Source of the DNA: CBDFGN01 sp965247065 | Lineage (GTDB): Bacteria; Bacteroidota; Bacteroidia; Cytophagales; Cyclobacteriaceae | Assembly: GCA_965247065.1 (NCBI GenBank) | Contig: CBDFGN010000006.1 | Location: 2,418,001-2,482,000, forward strand | Length of the DNA: 64,000 bases | Direction: 5' to 3' | Part shown: positions 17,796 to 27,295 of the stretch, in pieces | Position numbering within the stretch: position 1 is the first letter of the stretch | How the letters are laid out: every line of letters begins with the position of its first letter | Made by a program: the position numbers and the translations under genes | The notes under the pieces: generated by a model | The model's input: only the letters and a program-made list of their open reading frames with translations | Told to the model about the DNA's origin: nothing | Databases searched by the model: none

Positions 17796-19190
17796 ATGAA
17801 TATTAGACAGCACACGATAAAAAAACAGGTCACTCTTTCCGGAGTGGGACTGCATACCGGGTTGGAAACCACTATGACGTTTTTGCCGTCTAAGCCCAAC
17901 TCCGGAATACGGTTCCAAAGAATGGACCTGGAAAATGAGCCGATCGTTAGTGCTGATGCTGACAACGCCACCGATCTGTCTCGCGGTACAACCATAGAAG
18001 AAAACGGGGCAAAGATTGGCACAATTGAGCATACCCTGGCTGCGTTAGTCGGATTGGAGATTGACAATGTTCTTATCCAGATTGACGGCCCGGAAACCCC
18101 AATCATGGACGGCAGTTCCCGGATGTTCGTCGACGCGCTGACCCAGGTAGGCACGGAAGAGCAAAACGCCCTAAGAGACTTTTTTGAGGTACCCGAAAGT
18201 ATATTTTTCAGGGATAAGGAGCGCCAGGTTGAAATAGCTGCCCTTCCTCTGGACGATTACAGGGTAACGGTAATGGTGGACTACAACTCCCCCGTTTTAG
18301 GTAGTCAGCACGCGTCCCTAACCGACATTTCTCAGTTTAATAAGGAGATTTCATCGTGCCGGACTTTTTGCTTTCTTCACGAACTGGAAATGCTCCATCA
18401 GAACAACCTTATCAAAGGGGGCGATTTAAACAATGCTATAGTAGTGGTTGACCGGGTGGTCGAAGACCACGAACTTGATAATCTGGCCAAATTATTCAAT
18501 AAGCCCAAAGTGGAAGTTAAAAAGGAGGGTATACTAAATAACGTAGAGCTGAGATACCAGAATGAACCAGCCCGGCATAAGCTGCTCGACTTAATGGGCG
18601 ACTTGGCCTTGGTCGGACGTCCCCTGAAGGCACAAATACTGGCTGCGCGACCAGGGCATGCGGCCAATGTGGCCTTTGCCAAGAAGCTTAAGAAGATGAT
18701 GAACAGCATGGGGGATGTAAATATTCCTCATTACGACCCCAAGCTCCCTCCAGTTCTCGACATTAATCAGATCAGTAATATTCTTCCTCATCGCTATCCA
18801 TTTCAGCTTCTCGACAAGGTATTCCATCTTGATGAAACTACTGTCGCGGGGATTAAGAGTGTAACCATCAATGAACCCTTTTTCGAAGGTCATTTTCCAG
18901 GAAACCCGGTGATGCCCGGGGTGCTGCAAATCGAAGCCATGGCTCAAACGGGCGGAATTCTGGTCCTCAATACCGTCCCGGATCCCGAGAATTATTGGAC
19001 CTACTTCCTGCAGGTCGAAAATGCCAGATTTCGCAAAATGGTATTGCCCGGGGACACTTTGGTTATTCACTGTGAACTTCTGGGTTCCATCAAGAGAAAC
19101 ATCGCAAAGATGCAGGGCAAGGCCTACGTGGGAAATACCCTGGTTTGTGAGGCGGTTATGACCGCCAGCATTGTAAGGAAGAATCAATGA
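17796..19190 (+). CDS. lpxC/fabZ: bifunctional LpxC deacetylase / FabZ 3-hydroxyacyl-ACP dehydratase
   Basis: A fusion of the committed lipid A enzyme LpxC (about residues 1-310) with the fatty acid dehydratase FabZ (about 318-464), characteristic of Bacteroidota. LpxC zinc ligands are seen in IEHTLAALVGLEIDNV (about 69-84) and in ARHKLLDLMGDLALVG near 248-263. FabZ has ILPHRYPFQLLDKV and GHFPGNPVMPGVLQIEAMAQ, the latter with the catalytic Glu. The two enzymes draw on the same hydroxyacyl-ACP pool, so the fusion ties their expression together. The stop overlaps the lpxA start (ATGA). Confidence 0.98.
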   Translation: MNIRQHTIKKQVTLSGVGLHTGLETTMTFLPSKPNSGIRFQRMDLENEPIVSADADNATDLSRGTTIEENGAKIGTIEHTLAALVGLEIDNVLIQIDGPETPIMDGSSRMFVDALTQVGTEEQNALRDFFEVPESIFFRDKERQVEIAALPLDDYRVTVMVDYNSPVLGSQHASLTDISQFNKEISSCRTFCFLHELEMLHQNNLIKGGDLNNAIVVVDRVVEDHELDNLAKLFNKPKVEVKKEGILNNVELRYQNEPARHKLLDLMGDLALVGRPLKAQILAARPGHAANVAFAKKLKKMMNSMGDVNIPHYDPKLPPVLDINQISNILPHRYPFQLLDKVFHLDETTVAGIKSVTINEPFFEGHFPGNPVMPGVLQIEAMAQTGGILVLNTVPDPENYWTYFLQVENARFRKMVLPGDTLVIHCELLGSIKRNIAKMQGKAYVGNTLVCEAVMTASIVRKNQ

Positions 19191-19969
19191 ACCAGCCTTT
19201 GTCTTTTATCCATCCGGACGCAAAGATTGCCCCTAATGTGGTTATTGAGCCGTTTGCGGTCGTTCATAAAAACGTGGAAATCAAGGCAGGAAGCTGGATT
19301 GGTTCACATGCAACCATCATGGAAGGCGCCAGAATCGGAAAGAATGTCAAGATATTTCCGGGTTCGGTGATATCCGGAACTCCACAGGATCTAAAATTTA
19401 AAGGCGAGGAAACCATCGCCAAGATCGGCGACAACACCATAATAAGAGAGTATGTTACCGTAAGTCGGGGTACAAATGACCGCCAGCAGACCGTAATTGG
19501 AAAGAATTGCTTGTTGATGGCATATGTTCATGTGGCTCATGACTGCATAATCGAGAACAATTGCATTCTCGTCAATGGAGTACAGCTAGCAGGGCATGTT
19601 ACAATTGATGACTATGCCATAGTAGGAGGTACCACAGCTGTTCATCAATTCGCCAAGATCGGCTCCCATGTAATGATTTCAGGGGGATCATTAGTCAGAA
19701 AAGACGTGCCCCCGTTTACTAAAGCGGCCAGGGAGCCCTTAAGTTTCGTTGGAATTAACTCCATTGGCCTAAGAAGACGGGGGTTCTCCAATGATAAGAT
19801 TCGAGAAATTCAGGAAATCTATCGCAACATTTACCTGAAAGGAATCAATAATTCCAAGGCCCTGGATATTATTGAAGTTGAGATGGAACCGACTCGGGAA
19901 CGAGATGATATCATCAAATTTATCCGCAACTCGGAACGTGGGGTCATGAAGGGCTTCAACCAGAAGTAA
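19187..19969 (+). CDS. lpxA: acyl-ACP--UDP-N-acetylglucosamine O-acyltransferase
   Basis: LpxA catalyses the first acylation of UDP-GlcNAc in lipid A synthesis. It has 260 residues: an N-terminal left-handed beta-helix beginning IHPDAKIAPNVVIEPFAVVH, then VISGTPQDLKFKGEETIAKIG, a family signature, and HVAHDCIIENNCILVNG near residue 120 with the catalytic His. The C-terminal helical domain (about 190-260) includes GLRRRGFS. It is coupled to lpxC/fabZ by a 4-nt overlap and directly followed by an ABC ATPase gene. Confidence 0.98.
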   Translation: MNQPLSFIHPDAKIAPNVVIEPFAVVHKNVEIKAGSWIGSHATIMEGARIGKNVKIFPGSVISGTPQDLKFKGEETIAKIGDNTIIREYVTVSRGTNDRQQTVIGKNCLLMAYVHVAHDCIIENNCILVNGVQLAGHVTIDDYAIVGGTTAVHQFAKIGSHVMISGGSLVRKDVPPFTKAAREPLSFVGINSIGLRRRGFSNDKIREIQEIYRNIYLKGINNSKALDIIEVEMEPTRERDDIIKFIRNSERGVMKGFNQK

Positions 19970-20599
19970 ATGGAGATCACCGTTCAAGGGTTAGGAAAAA
20001 AATTCCAAAAGGAATGGATTTTCCGAAACCTGAATTGCATTTTCCAAAACAATATCCCAAGCGCAATTGTTGGTCCTAATGGAAGCGGAAAAACGACTCT
20101 TCTTAAGATCATAGCCGGATTTCTGCTACCATCGGAAGGAAGTGTGTCATACCGGAATGAAACCCATGAGATTGGATCAGATGAGATTTTCAAGCACCTG
20201 GATCTTGCTGCTCCTTATTTAGAACTCGTGGAGGAATTGACCCTTCTGGAATTTTTAAGGTTTCATTTTAGTTTTAAGAATATGGTTCCCGGAATTTCAG
20301 CTCAGGATTTCGCTCAAAAGACTTCCCTGACGCGAGCGGCCAATAAGTATATCAAGCATTTTTCGTCGGGCATGAAGGCCCGTCTGAAACTTGGTCTCTG
20401 CTTCTTTGGGCAAAGCCCTATCATCCTGCTGGATGAGCCAGCTTCCAATCTTGACTCAAAAGGTTTAGATTGGTATCAACAAAATATAATGGATGTTCAA
20501 AAAGACCGTTTAATAATTATATGCTCCAACCTGGACTACGAATACGAGTTTTGTGAGCAGGTAATAGATTTGGCAGAGATCCAGGAAGTCAATAACTAA
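19970..20599 (+). CDS. orphan ABC transporter ATP-binding protein
   Basis: A short ABC ATPase (209 residues). Walker A is VGPNGSGKTTLLKIIAG at about 34-50, the signature region is HFSSGMKARLKLGLCFFG near 127 (SSGM in place of the usual LSGGQ, as in some CcmA-type and export ATPases), and Walker B with the catalytic Glu is IILLDEPASNLDSKG near 153. Its ATG follows the lpxA stop directly (TAAATG), so it is part of the lipid A operon. No permease gene is adjacent. A link to lipid A or lipoprotein export is a guess from position only. Confidence 0.9.
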   Translation: MEITVQGLGKKFQKEWIFRNLNCIFQNNIPSAIVGPNGSGKTTLLKIIAGFLLPSEGSVSYRNETHEIGSDEIFKHLDLAAPYLELVEELTLLEFLRFHFSFKNMVPGISAQDFAQKTSLTRAANKYIKHFSSGMKARLKLGLCFFGQSPIILLDEPASNLDSKGLDWYQQNIMDVQKDRLIIICSNLDYEYEFCEQVIDLAEIQEVNN

Positions 20600-20620
20600 T
20601 CACTGCCAGCCAACTGTGAT

Positions 20621-21088
20621 ATGAAGAGCCTTACGTACTTTTTAATCTACTTCACAGCGATTGGGTTTTTCCTGACGGTATGCAGCCCTAGTGAGGATCC
20701 AAGGGTTCCCACCGCCAGGGAAATCGCTACGGATGCCATCATAAACGACGGCAAACCCTGGATCACGGTTGGAGGTACGGTGACCCAGGACGGCAGCGAT
20801 GTTACCGACAGCTTCTCGGATTTTGAAATAACCTTCACTGGGACCGGATACACATCTTCGGGCGGAGGGGACGTCTGGCCGGATGGCGTAAATGCCCGCT
20901 GGATATTTCCCGGAAACGATGCTGAGGATGCCTCAACTATTATCCGTGAGGACGAATTGGATATCCAGATTAGCGCAACTAAAGGTGAACAGCTAACATT
21001 CACATTTACGCTTCTGCCCGTGGGATCTGGGGGCAGATCAAACGGTCTGGACGGCAATTACTTCTTTGATTTGAAGCCAGGAGGATAA
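20621..21088 (+). CDS. putative lipoprotein of unknown function
   Basis: A 155-residue protein with a type II signal peptide: a hydrophobic stretch (YFLIYFTAIGFFLTVC) ends in a lipobox-like LTVC at about residue 21, so the mature protein would be lipidated. The mature part is beta-rich with many Gly, Thr and Asp residues (TFTGTGYTSSGGGDVWPDG). No known domain is recognised; it has the look of a small immunoglobulin-like or jelly-roll fold, but that is inference. It follows the ABC ATPase by 21 nt and converges on mutS2, 7 nt away. Confidence 0.75.
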   Translation: MKSLTYFLIYFTAIGFFLTVCSPSEDPRVPTAREIATDAIINDGKPWITVGGTVTQDGSDVTDSFSDFEITFTGTGYTSSGGGDVWPDGVNARWIFPGNDAEDASTIIREDELDIQISATKGEQLTFTFTLLPVGSGGRSNGLDGNYFFDLKPGG

Positions 21089-21095
21089 AGGAGTT

Positions 21096-23422
21096 TCACC
21101 GCAAGTAAACAACTGAGACCCCGGCTCCACCCTGAGCAGTTTCTTCATCCTCTACCTCGCTGATATAATCTGAATTATCCAGGTGCTTCCTAATCACTTC
21201 CCTCAATATCCCCTGGCCTATGCCATGGATGATCCGGATTCTTTCCACCCCAAGCAATAGCGCATCGTCAAGATGACGATCGACCTCAGCTAATGCTTCA
21301 TCAGCCCTTTTTCCTCTCAAATCTAAATCGGTGCTGAAGGCCTTCGACCTCTGGGTTAGATCCAGTCCGTATTTTTTACCAATGGAGCTTTTTTTTGCTA
21401 AAGCTGATTTTTTTTGAACCAACTGAAGGCGATTGAGCCGAACCCTGGATTTAAGGCCGCCCATCAATATCTCCGCGTCTTTTTTGAAAATTGCCAGAAC
21501 TTCTCCAGCGGTTTCCTGACCTTCAATTTGAACACTGTCGCCGACTTCGATCTCGAGCAATGGGGTTCCCGACTGGATCATCGATTTTTGGCCTTGATGC
21601 AGGCTATTTTTGAATCGATCCAGGTCTTTCCTCAATTCTTTGGTATATTCCTTTTCAGCCCCAGACTCCCTGATTCTTCTTATTATGGACTCAATTTTGC
21701 GATTGGATTGATCCAGCAGTTCCTTCGCATGTGCTTTGGCCTCATTGATGATCGTCTTTTTTTCCTTTTCCAGAGAATCCCGTTTAGCCTTAAAATCTTC
21801 CATCGACGACGTTAACTCGTCATTGATTTGGCTGAGCTGGTCGCGTTGCTTTTGCAAGTGCAATTTTTCGGATTGTACTTCCGAAAGCATCTTTTCCAAC
21901 TGCACCCGGTCGATTCCCACCTTTTGTTTGGCTCGATCCAGCACTTTGCGAGGCAGTCCCATATTACGGGCGATTTCAAAACTGAAAGAGCTGCCCGGTA
22001 TTCCTATCTCCAGTTCGTAAAGTGGCTGCATCTTTTCCCGGTCAAATCTCATGGCCGCATTCACTATTCCGTTGCCCTCCCCGGCCATATTCTTTAGATT
22101 AGAATAATGAGTGGTGACAATTCCAGTACCTCCATTCCTACTCAGCATTTCTAAAACTGCCTCCGCTATCGATCCACCGAATTGGGGGTCGGTACCGGTC
22201 CCAAACTCGTCGATAAGGAATAAGGAGCGATCCGTAACGTTTTTGGTTAAAAAGTGCATGTTTCTTATGTGCGAGCTATAGGTACTTAAGTCATTCTCGA
22301 TTGACTGCTCGTCGCCTATGTCGATAAATATGTCCTCGAATATACCCATGGCGGAACCTTCCCCCAGGGATACCAGGAGGCCGCATTAATCAGGATCCGT
22401 TGATCGGTTGCCAGGGACATGTTCAACGGTACGACCCTTTTTTTTTGCTTTTGGTAGGCAAGGAACAACAGGGGATGGCGTGCCGTTTTCCACCGCATTA
22501 TCTGCTCCCCAATAATCTCGGGCCTGGTTGCCTTTAGCCTCTGAGCTAACCGGGCCTTGGCTTGGATACAGTCAATTTGTCCCAGGAAATGAAAGCCTGT
22601 TTCCAATTCGGATAAATGAGGTCGGAATTCATCGGTAAGTTGGGTGAGTATCCTTACGACTTCTCGTTTTTCCTGATACTCCAGGTCGGTGACCTCATTA
22701 TTCATACTCAGTGCCTCCGCAGGCTCAATGTAGGAGGTTTGGCCACTCGACGACTCATCGTGAATAAAGCCTTGAATACTACGTTTGTGTTGAGCAATAA
22801 CGGGTATCACCGGCCTTCCATTTCGGATGCTCACAACCGCGTCGCTTTTGGAATAGTTGGATTTGATGCATTGGTTCAGGAATCGTTCGACCGCACTGCG
22901 GGCTTTTCGTTTCTTGGACAAGACTTGCTGCCTGATTCTGCTTAGCTGGGGACTGGCTCCATTTCGTACAAGTCCCTTGTCATCAATTACCCTATCAATG
23001 GATTTCCAGAGAAGATTATCAAGGGCTATGAGTTTACCCAGGTCAGCAAGTCTTGGAAATGATTCGCGATTCTTCTTCAGGAACGCCGACCACTCGTTTA
23101 TGGTATTAGTGGCCACTTTTAGATCATAGAATTCTTCTTCACTTAGAAAAATCCCCTCAATTGGAATTCTGTCCATGGATTCAGAACAATCCAAATATCC
23201 TGATTTCGGGTAAGGCAATTTCTGAGAAATCATTTCAGCTAACTCCGCGGTCTGGTCAAGGGCACGGTTTATGGTCTCCAATTCTGAGCCAAAGCCTATC
23301 TTCTCCAAATGGACCACTCCCAAAGGGCCAAGGCAATATCCAATTAGGATTTGCCGAATCTTGTCAAAGCCGATTTTCGATTCGATGTTTTCAGGATAAA
23401 TCATCGACAAAGGCTCAGTCAA
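21096..23422 (-). pseudogene. mutS2: mutS2 interrupted by loss of the Walker A segment with a frame change
   Basis: MutS2 is an ATPase acting on recombination intermediates and stalled ribosomes. The N-terminal part (23422 down to about 22380) ends normally at MSLATDQRILI, then the frame runs out at 22316. The rest continues in another frame from about 22378 (CGLLVSLGEGSAMGIFED), with Walker B LFLIDEFGTGTDP, a coiled coil and a C-terminal Smr domain (DLRGKRADEALAEVDRHLDD). What is missing is the P-loop strand (the SGPNAGGKS-type motif), about 24 codons in homologues; a loss of about 70 nt would give this frame change. All else is intact, so the lesion is recent or an assembly error. It overlaps the DUF4296 gene by 8 nt. 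Confidence 0.88.
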
Positions 23423-23759
23423 TGTTGTTTACCTTCTCCCTCAAGCTCAGGCTATCGATTACTCTTTCATATATTTCCACCATGAGATCAGGATGCTCCA
23501 GATAGTAGTCATAGCTGGTAAGGTAAATGGAATCCGTGATTTGATGTTTCTGGTAGGTGTCTTCCTCCAGCCTTCGGAAGAAGGCCTGGGAAGAGTCCCG
23601 GTCCAGTTTGAGCACTTTGATCTTTGCTTCGGCAATGTGAATATCGATCAGGAACGGTACCATCTGGTCGGCAGTTAACAGCCCATCCGGCAGCTTACGC
23701 TCTCGGGCGCACCCTGTTAAAGAAATTATCAAAAAAGCCAAAAAGTAGTATCTCACCAT
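23415..23759 (-). CDS. DUF4296 lipoprotein
   Basis: A 114-residue lipoprotein. The signal peptide ends in the lipobox SLTGC at about residue 17. The mature domain starts with LLTADQMVPFLIDIHIAEAK and has FRRLEEDTYQKHQITDSIY and SYDYYLEHPDLMVEIYERVI, the pattern of the DUF4296 family, which is widespread in Bacteroidota and has no assigned function. It lies upstream of mutS2 on the same strand and overlaps it by 8 nt. Divergent from the DUF58 gene. Confidence 0.88.
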   Translation of the reverse strand: MVRYYFLAFLIISLTGCARERKLPDGLLTADQMVPFLIDIHIAEAKIKVLKLDRDSSQAFFRRLEEDTYQKHQITDSIYLTSYDYYLEHPDLMVEIYERVIDSLSLREKVNNID

Positions 23760-23864
23760 GAAAAATACTCAAATATGCTCTAATTTTAAAGCCGGTTTTT
23801 AATGGCCATCCTCATTTAGAATAACAAAACCCATACCATATTTGGAGCGATTTCGGACGGGACC

Positions 23865-24743
23865 ATGAAGGAATTACTCAAGAAACTTCGAAAGTACGAA
23901 ATACAAATCAGAAGGGCGCTGAACTCCCAGATGCAGGGGGACTTTCGGTCAATTTTTAAAGGTTCGGGTCTGGAGTTTGATGATGTTCGATCCTATCAAT
24001 ATGGAGACGACGTAAGAACCATTAACTGGAATGTAACTGCGAAGGGCCATGGGACATATGTTAAGACGTTCAAGGAGGAAAAGGAGCAGATCGTGTACTT
24101 TATCTTGGATATAAGCGCCTCCCAGGAGATTGGGTCCCAAGGCAGGCAGAAGGTGGATATTGGAAAAGAGATCTGCGGCATTTTAGCCGTCTCAGCGATC
24201 AAAGAATCAAGCCAGGTTGGTTTGCTTTGTTATACCGACCAGAAGGAAAAGTTCATTAAACCAGGCAAAGGCGCTAACCACGCATACGAGATTCTGGCCA
24301 ATCTCTACCGAATTAGACCCACATCCAGGAAAACCAACCTAGCCGAGGCTTTTAAATTTGCCCTTAACATTATCAAACGAAAGAGTGTAATCATACTAAT
24401 ATCGGATTTCATAGATTCAGATTATCATCATAACCTAAGGGCACTGGCCAGGCGGCACGACCTGGTGGTCGTACAACTTTCCGATCTTCGTGAATCAAAC
24501 CTTCCCAATCTGGGCCTGGTACCGCTTAAGGATAAAGAGAGTGGCCGCACCATTTGGGTAAATACCGCTGGGAGGAGGTTCCGGAATAAGATGCAAAACC
24601 GCTTTTCAACAAGTCACAACCAGCTCGAAGATTTTTGCAGGAGACAAAATGCTAACTTCCTATCGGTTCGCACCGATGAAGACTATGTGCCGAAATTGAT
24701 AAAGTTGTTTAAAGTGAGGAATAAATTAAGAAGAATTGGGTAG
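23865..24743 (+). CDS. DUF58 domain protein of the Bat/MoxR-associated type
   Basis: A 292-residue DUF58 protein with a von Willebrand A-like second half. The N-terminal DUF58 motif DFRSIFKGSGLEFDDVRSYQ (about residues 26-45) and NWNVTAKGHGTYVKTFKEE (about 54-72) are clear; IVYFILDISASQEIG near 84 carries a DxSxS-like metal site. In other genomes these genes follow moxR and precede batA and work in an uncharacterised envelope or stress complex. No moxR is present immediately upstream here. It overlaps the next gene. Confidence 0.92.
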   Translation: MKELLKKLRKYEIQIRRALNSQMQGDFRSIFKGSGLEFDDVRSYQYGDDVRTINWNVTAKGHGTYVKTFKEEKEQIVYFILDISASQEIGSQGRQKVDIGKEICGILAVSAIKESSQVGLLCYTDQKEKFIKPGKGANHAYEILANLYRIRPTSRKTNLAEAFKFALNIIKRKSVIILISDFIDSDYHHNLRALARRHDLVVVQLSDLRESNLPNLGLVPLKDKESGRTIWVNTAGRRFRNKMQNRFSTSHNQLEDFCRRQNANFLSVRTDEDYVPKLIKLFKVRNKLRRIG

Positions 24744-25629
24744 GATTGTTATTTACCTGCTGCTCATCTCTGCGACCCATCTCAGATCTTGGAGCCAAAC
24801 CATCATTATTGAGGCCCAATTTCACACCGATAGCATCAAAATAGGGGAGATAGTTGGTTACTCAGTTTGGGTGGATTATCCACGGGATGAAGAGATGATC
24901 TTGCCCGATTCCACCTATGATTTTCAACCCTTTGAATTTGATAAGAAAGTCTTTTTTCAAACCCAGTCAGATAGCCTTAGGAGCAGGGACAGCGTGGTCT
25001 ATTTCCTTTCAACTTTCGAAATAGACAAAATCCAGAAACTAGCAGTGCCGGTGTACCGGGTCGACAAAGGAGATAGCGTAAGGTATTTGCCGCTGGCTGA
25101 TTCAATTACATTGATTGAGTTAATTGAAGGTTCTCCAGCGGATTCTTTGCATGTTCAGGCTAATACATCTTTCGCACAGGTTGTACTGGAATTGAATTAC
25201 CCCTATCTATTGATCGGGGCCACCACTTTCGTTGTTCTTCTGCTGCTGCTTGTTTTGATTTTTGGCAAAAAGGTACGGCGCCGCTACCGCCTGTATCGAC
25301 TCAAAAAGAAGCATCAAAAATTCATATCCCGATTTGACCGATTGATCTCCCAATTGAAAATAACCGGAAATCATATGAAAGCCGAAGAAGCTCTGGTTGT
25401 TTGGAAGCAATACATGGAAAAGCTTGAGAATATTCCTTATACCAAACTTACCACTAAAGAAATCGTTTTGACATCTCAGAACGAGCATTTGAAGAAACCT
25501 TTAAAGGAGGTGGACGAGGGCATTTATGGGGACCTCAAGTTAAAGAACATTTACGAGAGCTTCGAAAACCTGGAATACATCAGCGTTGAGCGATTCCAGG
25601 ACCAAGTTGAAAAGGCCAAAAATGGATAA
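24736..25629 (+). CDS. BatD-like membrane protein of the DUF58-BatA cluster
   Basis: A 297-residue protein with a signal peptide, a beta-rich extracytoplasmic part (about 20-150), one membrane segment (YLLIGATTFVVLLLLLVLIF, about 156-175) and a basic cytoplasmic tail of about 120 residues with AEEALVVWKQYMEKLENIPY. This order is that of the protein found between DUF58 and BatA in Bacteroidota Bat clusters. The start is TTG at 24736, overlapping the DUF58 stop; no ATG is available before the signal peptide. The function is unknown. Confidence 0.8.
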   Translation: MGRIVIYLLLISATHLRSWSQTIIIEAQFHTDSIKIGEIVGYSVWVDYPRDEEMILPDSTYDFQPFEFDKKVFFQTQSDSLRSRDSVVYFLSTFEIDKIQKLAVPVYRVDKGDSVRYLPLADSITLIELIEGSPADSLHVQANTSFAQVVLELNYPYLLIGATTFVVLLLLLVLIFGKKVRRRYRLYRLKKKHQKFISRFDRLISQLKITGNHMKAEEALVVWKQYMEKLENIPYTKLTTKEIVLTSQNEHLKKPLKEVDEGIYGDLKLKNIYESFENLEYISVERFQDQVEKAKNG

Positions 25630-26674
25630 TTCACTGGAAGGTTTTTGGGACTTTTTTGCTTTGAAATGGTTTATGACCTCGACTTTGACGGGATTCACAT
25701 GGGACCGGCCCACCTACTTCTATGCCCTGGTTTTGGTTCCTTTGCTTTTCTTGATCAGATGGCTGGTAAATCTGCGAACAGGCCAAAAGCTCCCTATTGC
25801 CGTCACTGAAAAGGAGTTGAAATGGGACCCTATAACTCTTTTGAGATTCCTACCTCCTATTCTAACCAGCCTGACCCTTATTATGATCATAACGGCCCTG
25901 GCTCGTCCTCAAAGGACAAACGAGAAGGTCGAGCAATGGACTGAAGGGATAGACATCATGCTTGTGATAGACATATCCCAATCCATGCAAATTGAAGATT
26001 TCAAACCCAACCGGCTGGAATCTGCCAAAGCGGTCGCTAGGAATTTTGTGAATGGACGATTTCAGGACAGGATCGGGTTGGTGGTCTTCTCCGGCGATGC
26101 TTACAGCTTGTCTCCACTGACCACTGACTATAGCTTGCTTACGACCTACATAAATGACATAAACTTCGATTTGATAGAGACCAGTGGGACAGCCATTGGC
26201 AGCGCCCTGGCCGTGGCTACTAATAGGATGCGGGAGTCAGATACTCGCTCGAAAGTTCTGATACTCTTAAGCGATGGGGACAATAACGCTGGAAACCTGG
26301 ACCCGTTAACCGCTGCGAAGTTGGCTCACGCGTACGGTATTAAAGTATACTCCATTGGAATAGGTAAAGAAGGGAGAGTGCCCTTCGGGAAGGATTTTTT
26401 CGGCAGGACGAATTACGTAGAGAATGTTCTGGATGAATCCACTTTGCGGCAGATAGCTGAAATTGGAGAGGGTGAATTTTACCGCGTTTCCAACAATGAA
26501 GCCCTTACTGATGTTTTTTCCATTATTGATCAATACGAAAAGGCGGAGATCAAGGAAACAAGGTTCAAAGACACTACTGACTACTACTCCATCTATTTAA
26601 AGTGGGCCTTGTTGCTTTTTCTAACGTGGATGCTTCTCAAATCTACCTTCGTTAGCAATCTGCTTCAGGATTGA
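25622..26674 (+). CDS. batA: BatA-like von Willebrand factor A membrane protein
   Basis: A 350-residue membrane-anchored VWA protein. I chose the ATG at 25622, which overlaps the preceding stop (ATGGATAA); a longer frame starts at a TTG 12 codons upstream. Two membrane segments flank residues 25-80, then the VWA domain (about 100-310) begins IMLVIDISQSMQIEDFKP with an intact DxSxS metal site and continues to SGTAIGSALAVATNRM and LILLSDGDNNAG. A last membrane segment is at about 325-345. This is the BatA architecture. The usual batB/batC/batD genes do not follow: a convergent lysE-like gene begins at the next base. Confidence 0.9.
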   Translation: MDNSLEGFWDFFALKWFMTSTLTGFTWDRPTYFYALVLVPLLFLIRWLVNLRTGQKLPIAVTEKELKWDPITLLRFLPPILTSLTLIMIITALARPQRTNEKVEQWTEGIDIMLVIDISQSMQIEDFKPNRLESAKAVARNFVNGRFQDRIGLVVFSGDAYSLSPLTTDYSLLTTYINDINFDLIETSGTAIGSALAVATNRMRESDTRSKVLILLSDGDNNAGNLDPLTAAKLAHAYGIKVYSIGIGKEGRVPFGKDFFGRTNYVENVLDESTLRQIAEIGEGEFYRVSNNEALTDVFSIIDQYEKAEIKETRFKDTTDYYSIYLKWALLLFLTWMLLKSTFVSNLLQD

Positions 26675-27295
26675 TTACAAAGAACCGCCTAATGAAAGGT
26701 AAAATAGGCGCGCCCCGAGAAAAACCAGAACCGCTCCCACCACCCTGTTCAGACCGAATATAAGTTTTGGTTTTAGCACGGTCCTTACTCTAGAAGCGAA
26801 ATAGGCCTTGGTAAGGTCGCCGGTAATCATAACCAGAAGCAGTCCGGAAAAAAACATAACTCGCTGCGAGATGCTATGATTGAAACTGATGAATTCATAG
26901 CTCACCACGCCCGACCAAAACACCATAACCATAGGGTTCAAACCATTGAATGCCATACCTTTTAAAATATCACGCCAAATTCCCCCTGCTCCCAGACTCC
27001 CGCCGGACACTTGAGAAGAACCGGCTTTGAGAATAGAAAAAACTCCGAAGGCTATAAGCACAGCGCCACCCGTCATTCCGAACCAGAATCCATAAACCTC
27101 TCGCCTGGCGAACTCGTGGAGGCCATACAAAACCAACGCAAGCAGAGCAACGTCGGTCAGCCAGACTCCAAACGCAAACACTGCCGCCGGCATAAAACCT
27201 CGATCGACTGAGGTCTGCATTAGCGCAAAAAAGACAGGGCCGACAAGAAAGATAATCAGGAGACCGAATAGCATCCCTTCAACAACAGCAGGCAT
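26675..27295 (-). CDS. LysE/RhtB family amino-acid exporter
   Basis: A 206-residue integral membrane protein with about six hydrophobic segments. The N-terminus EGMLFGLLIIFLVGPVFFAL with the conserved GPVFF-type motif and the later GLNPMVMVFWSGVVS segment are typical of the LysE/RhtB exporter family. The substrate cannot be told. Its start overlaps the stop of the GH3-like gene by one base (TAATG), suggesting a shared transcript, and its stop abuts batA. Confidence 0.85.
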   Translation of the reverse strand: MPAVVEGMLFGLLIIFLVGPVFFALMQTSVDRGFMPAAVFAFGVWLTDVALLALVLYGLHEFARREVYGFWFGMTGGAVLIAFGVFSILKAGSSQVSGGSLGAGGIWRDILKGMAFNGLNPMVMVFWSGVVSYEFISFNHSISQRVMFFSGLLLVMITGDLTKAYFASRVRTVLKPKLIFGLNRVVGAVLVFLGARLFYLSLGGSL

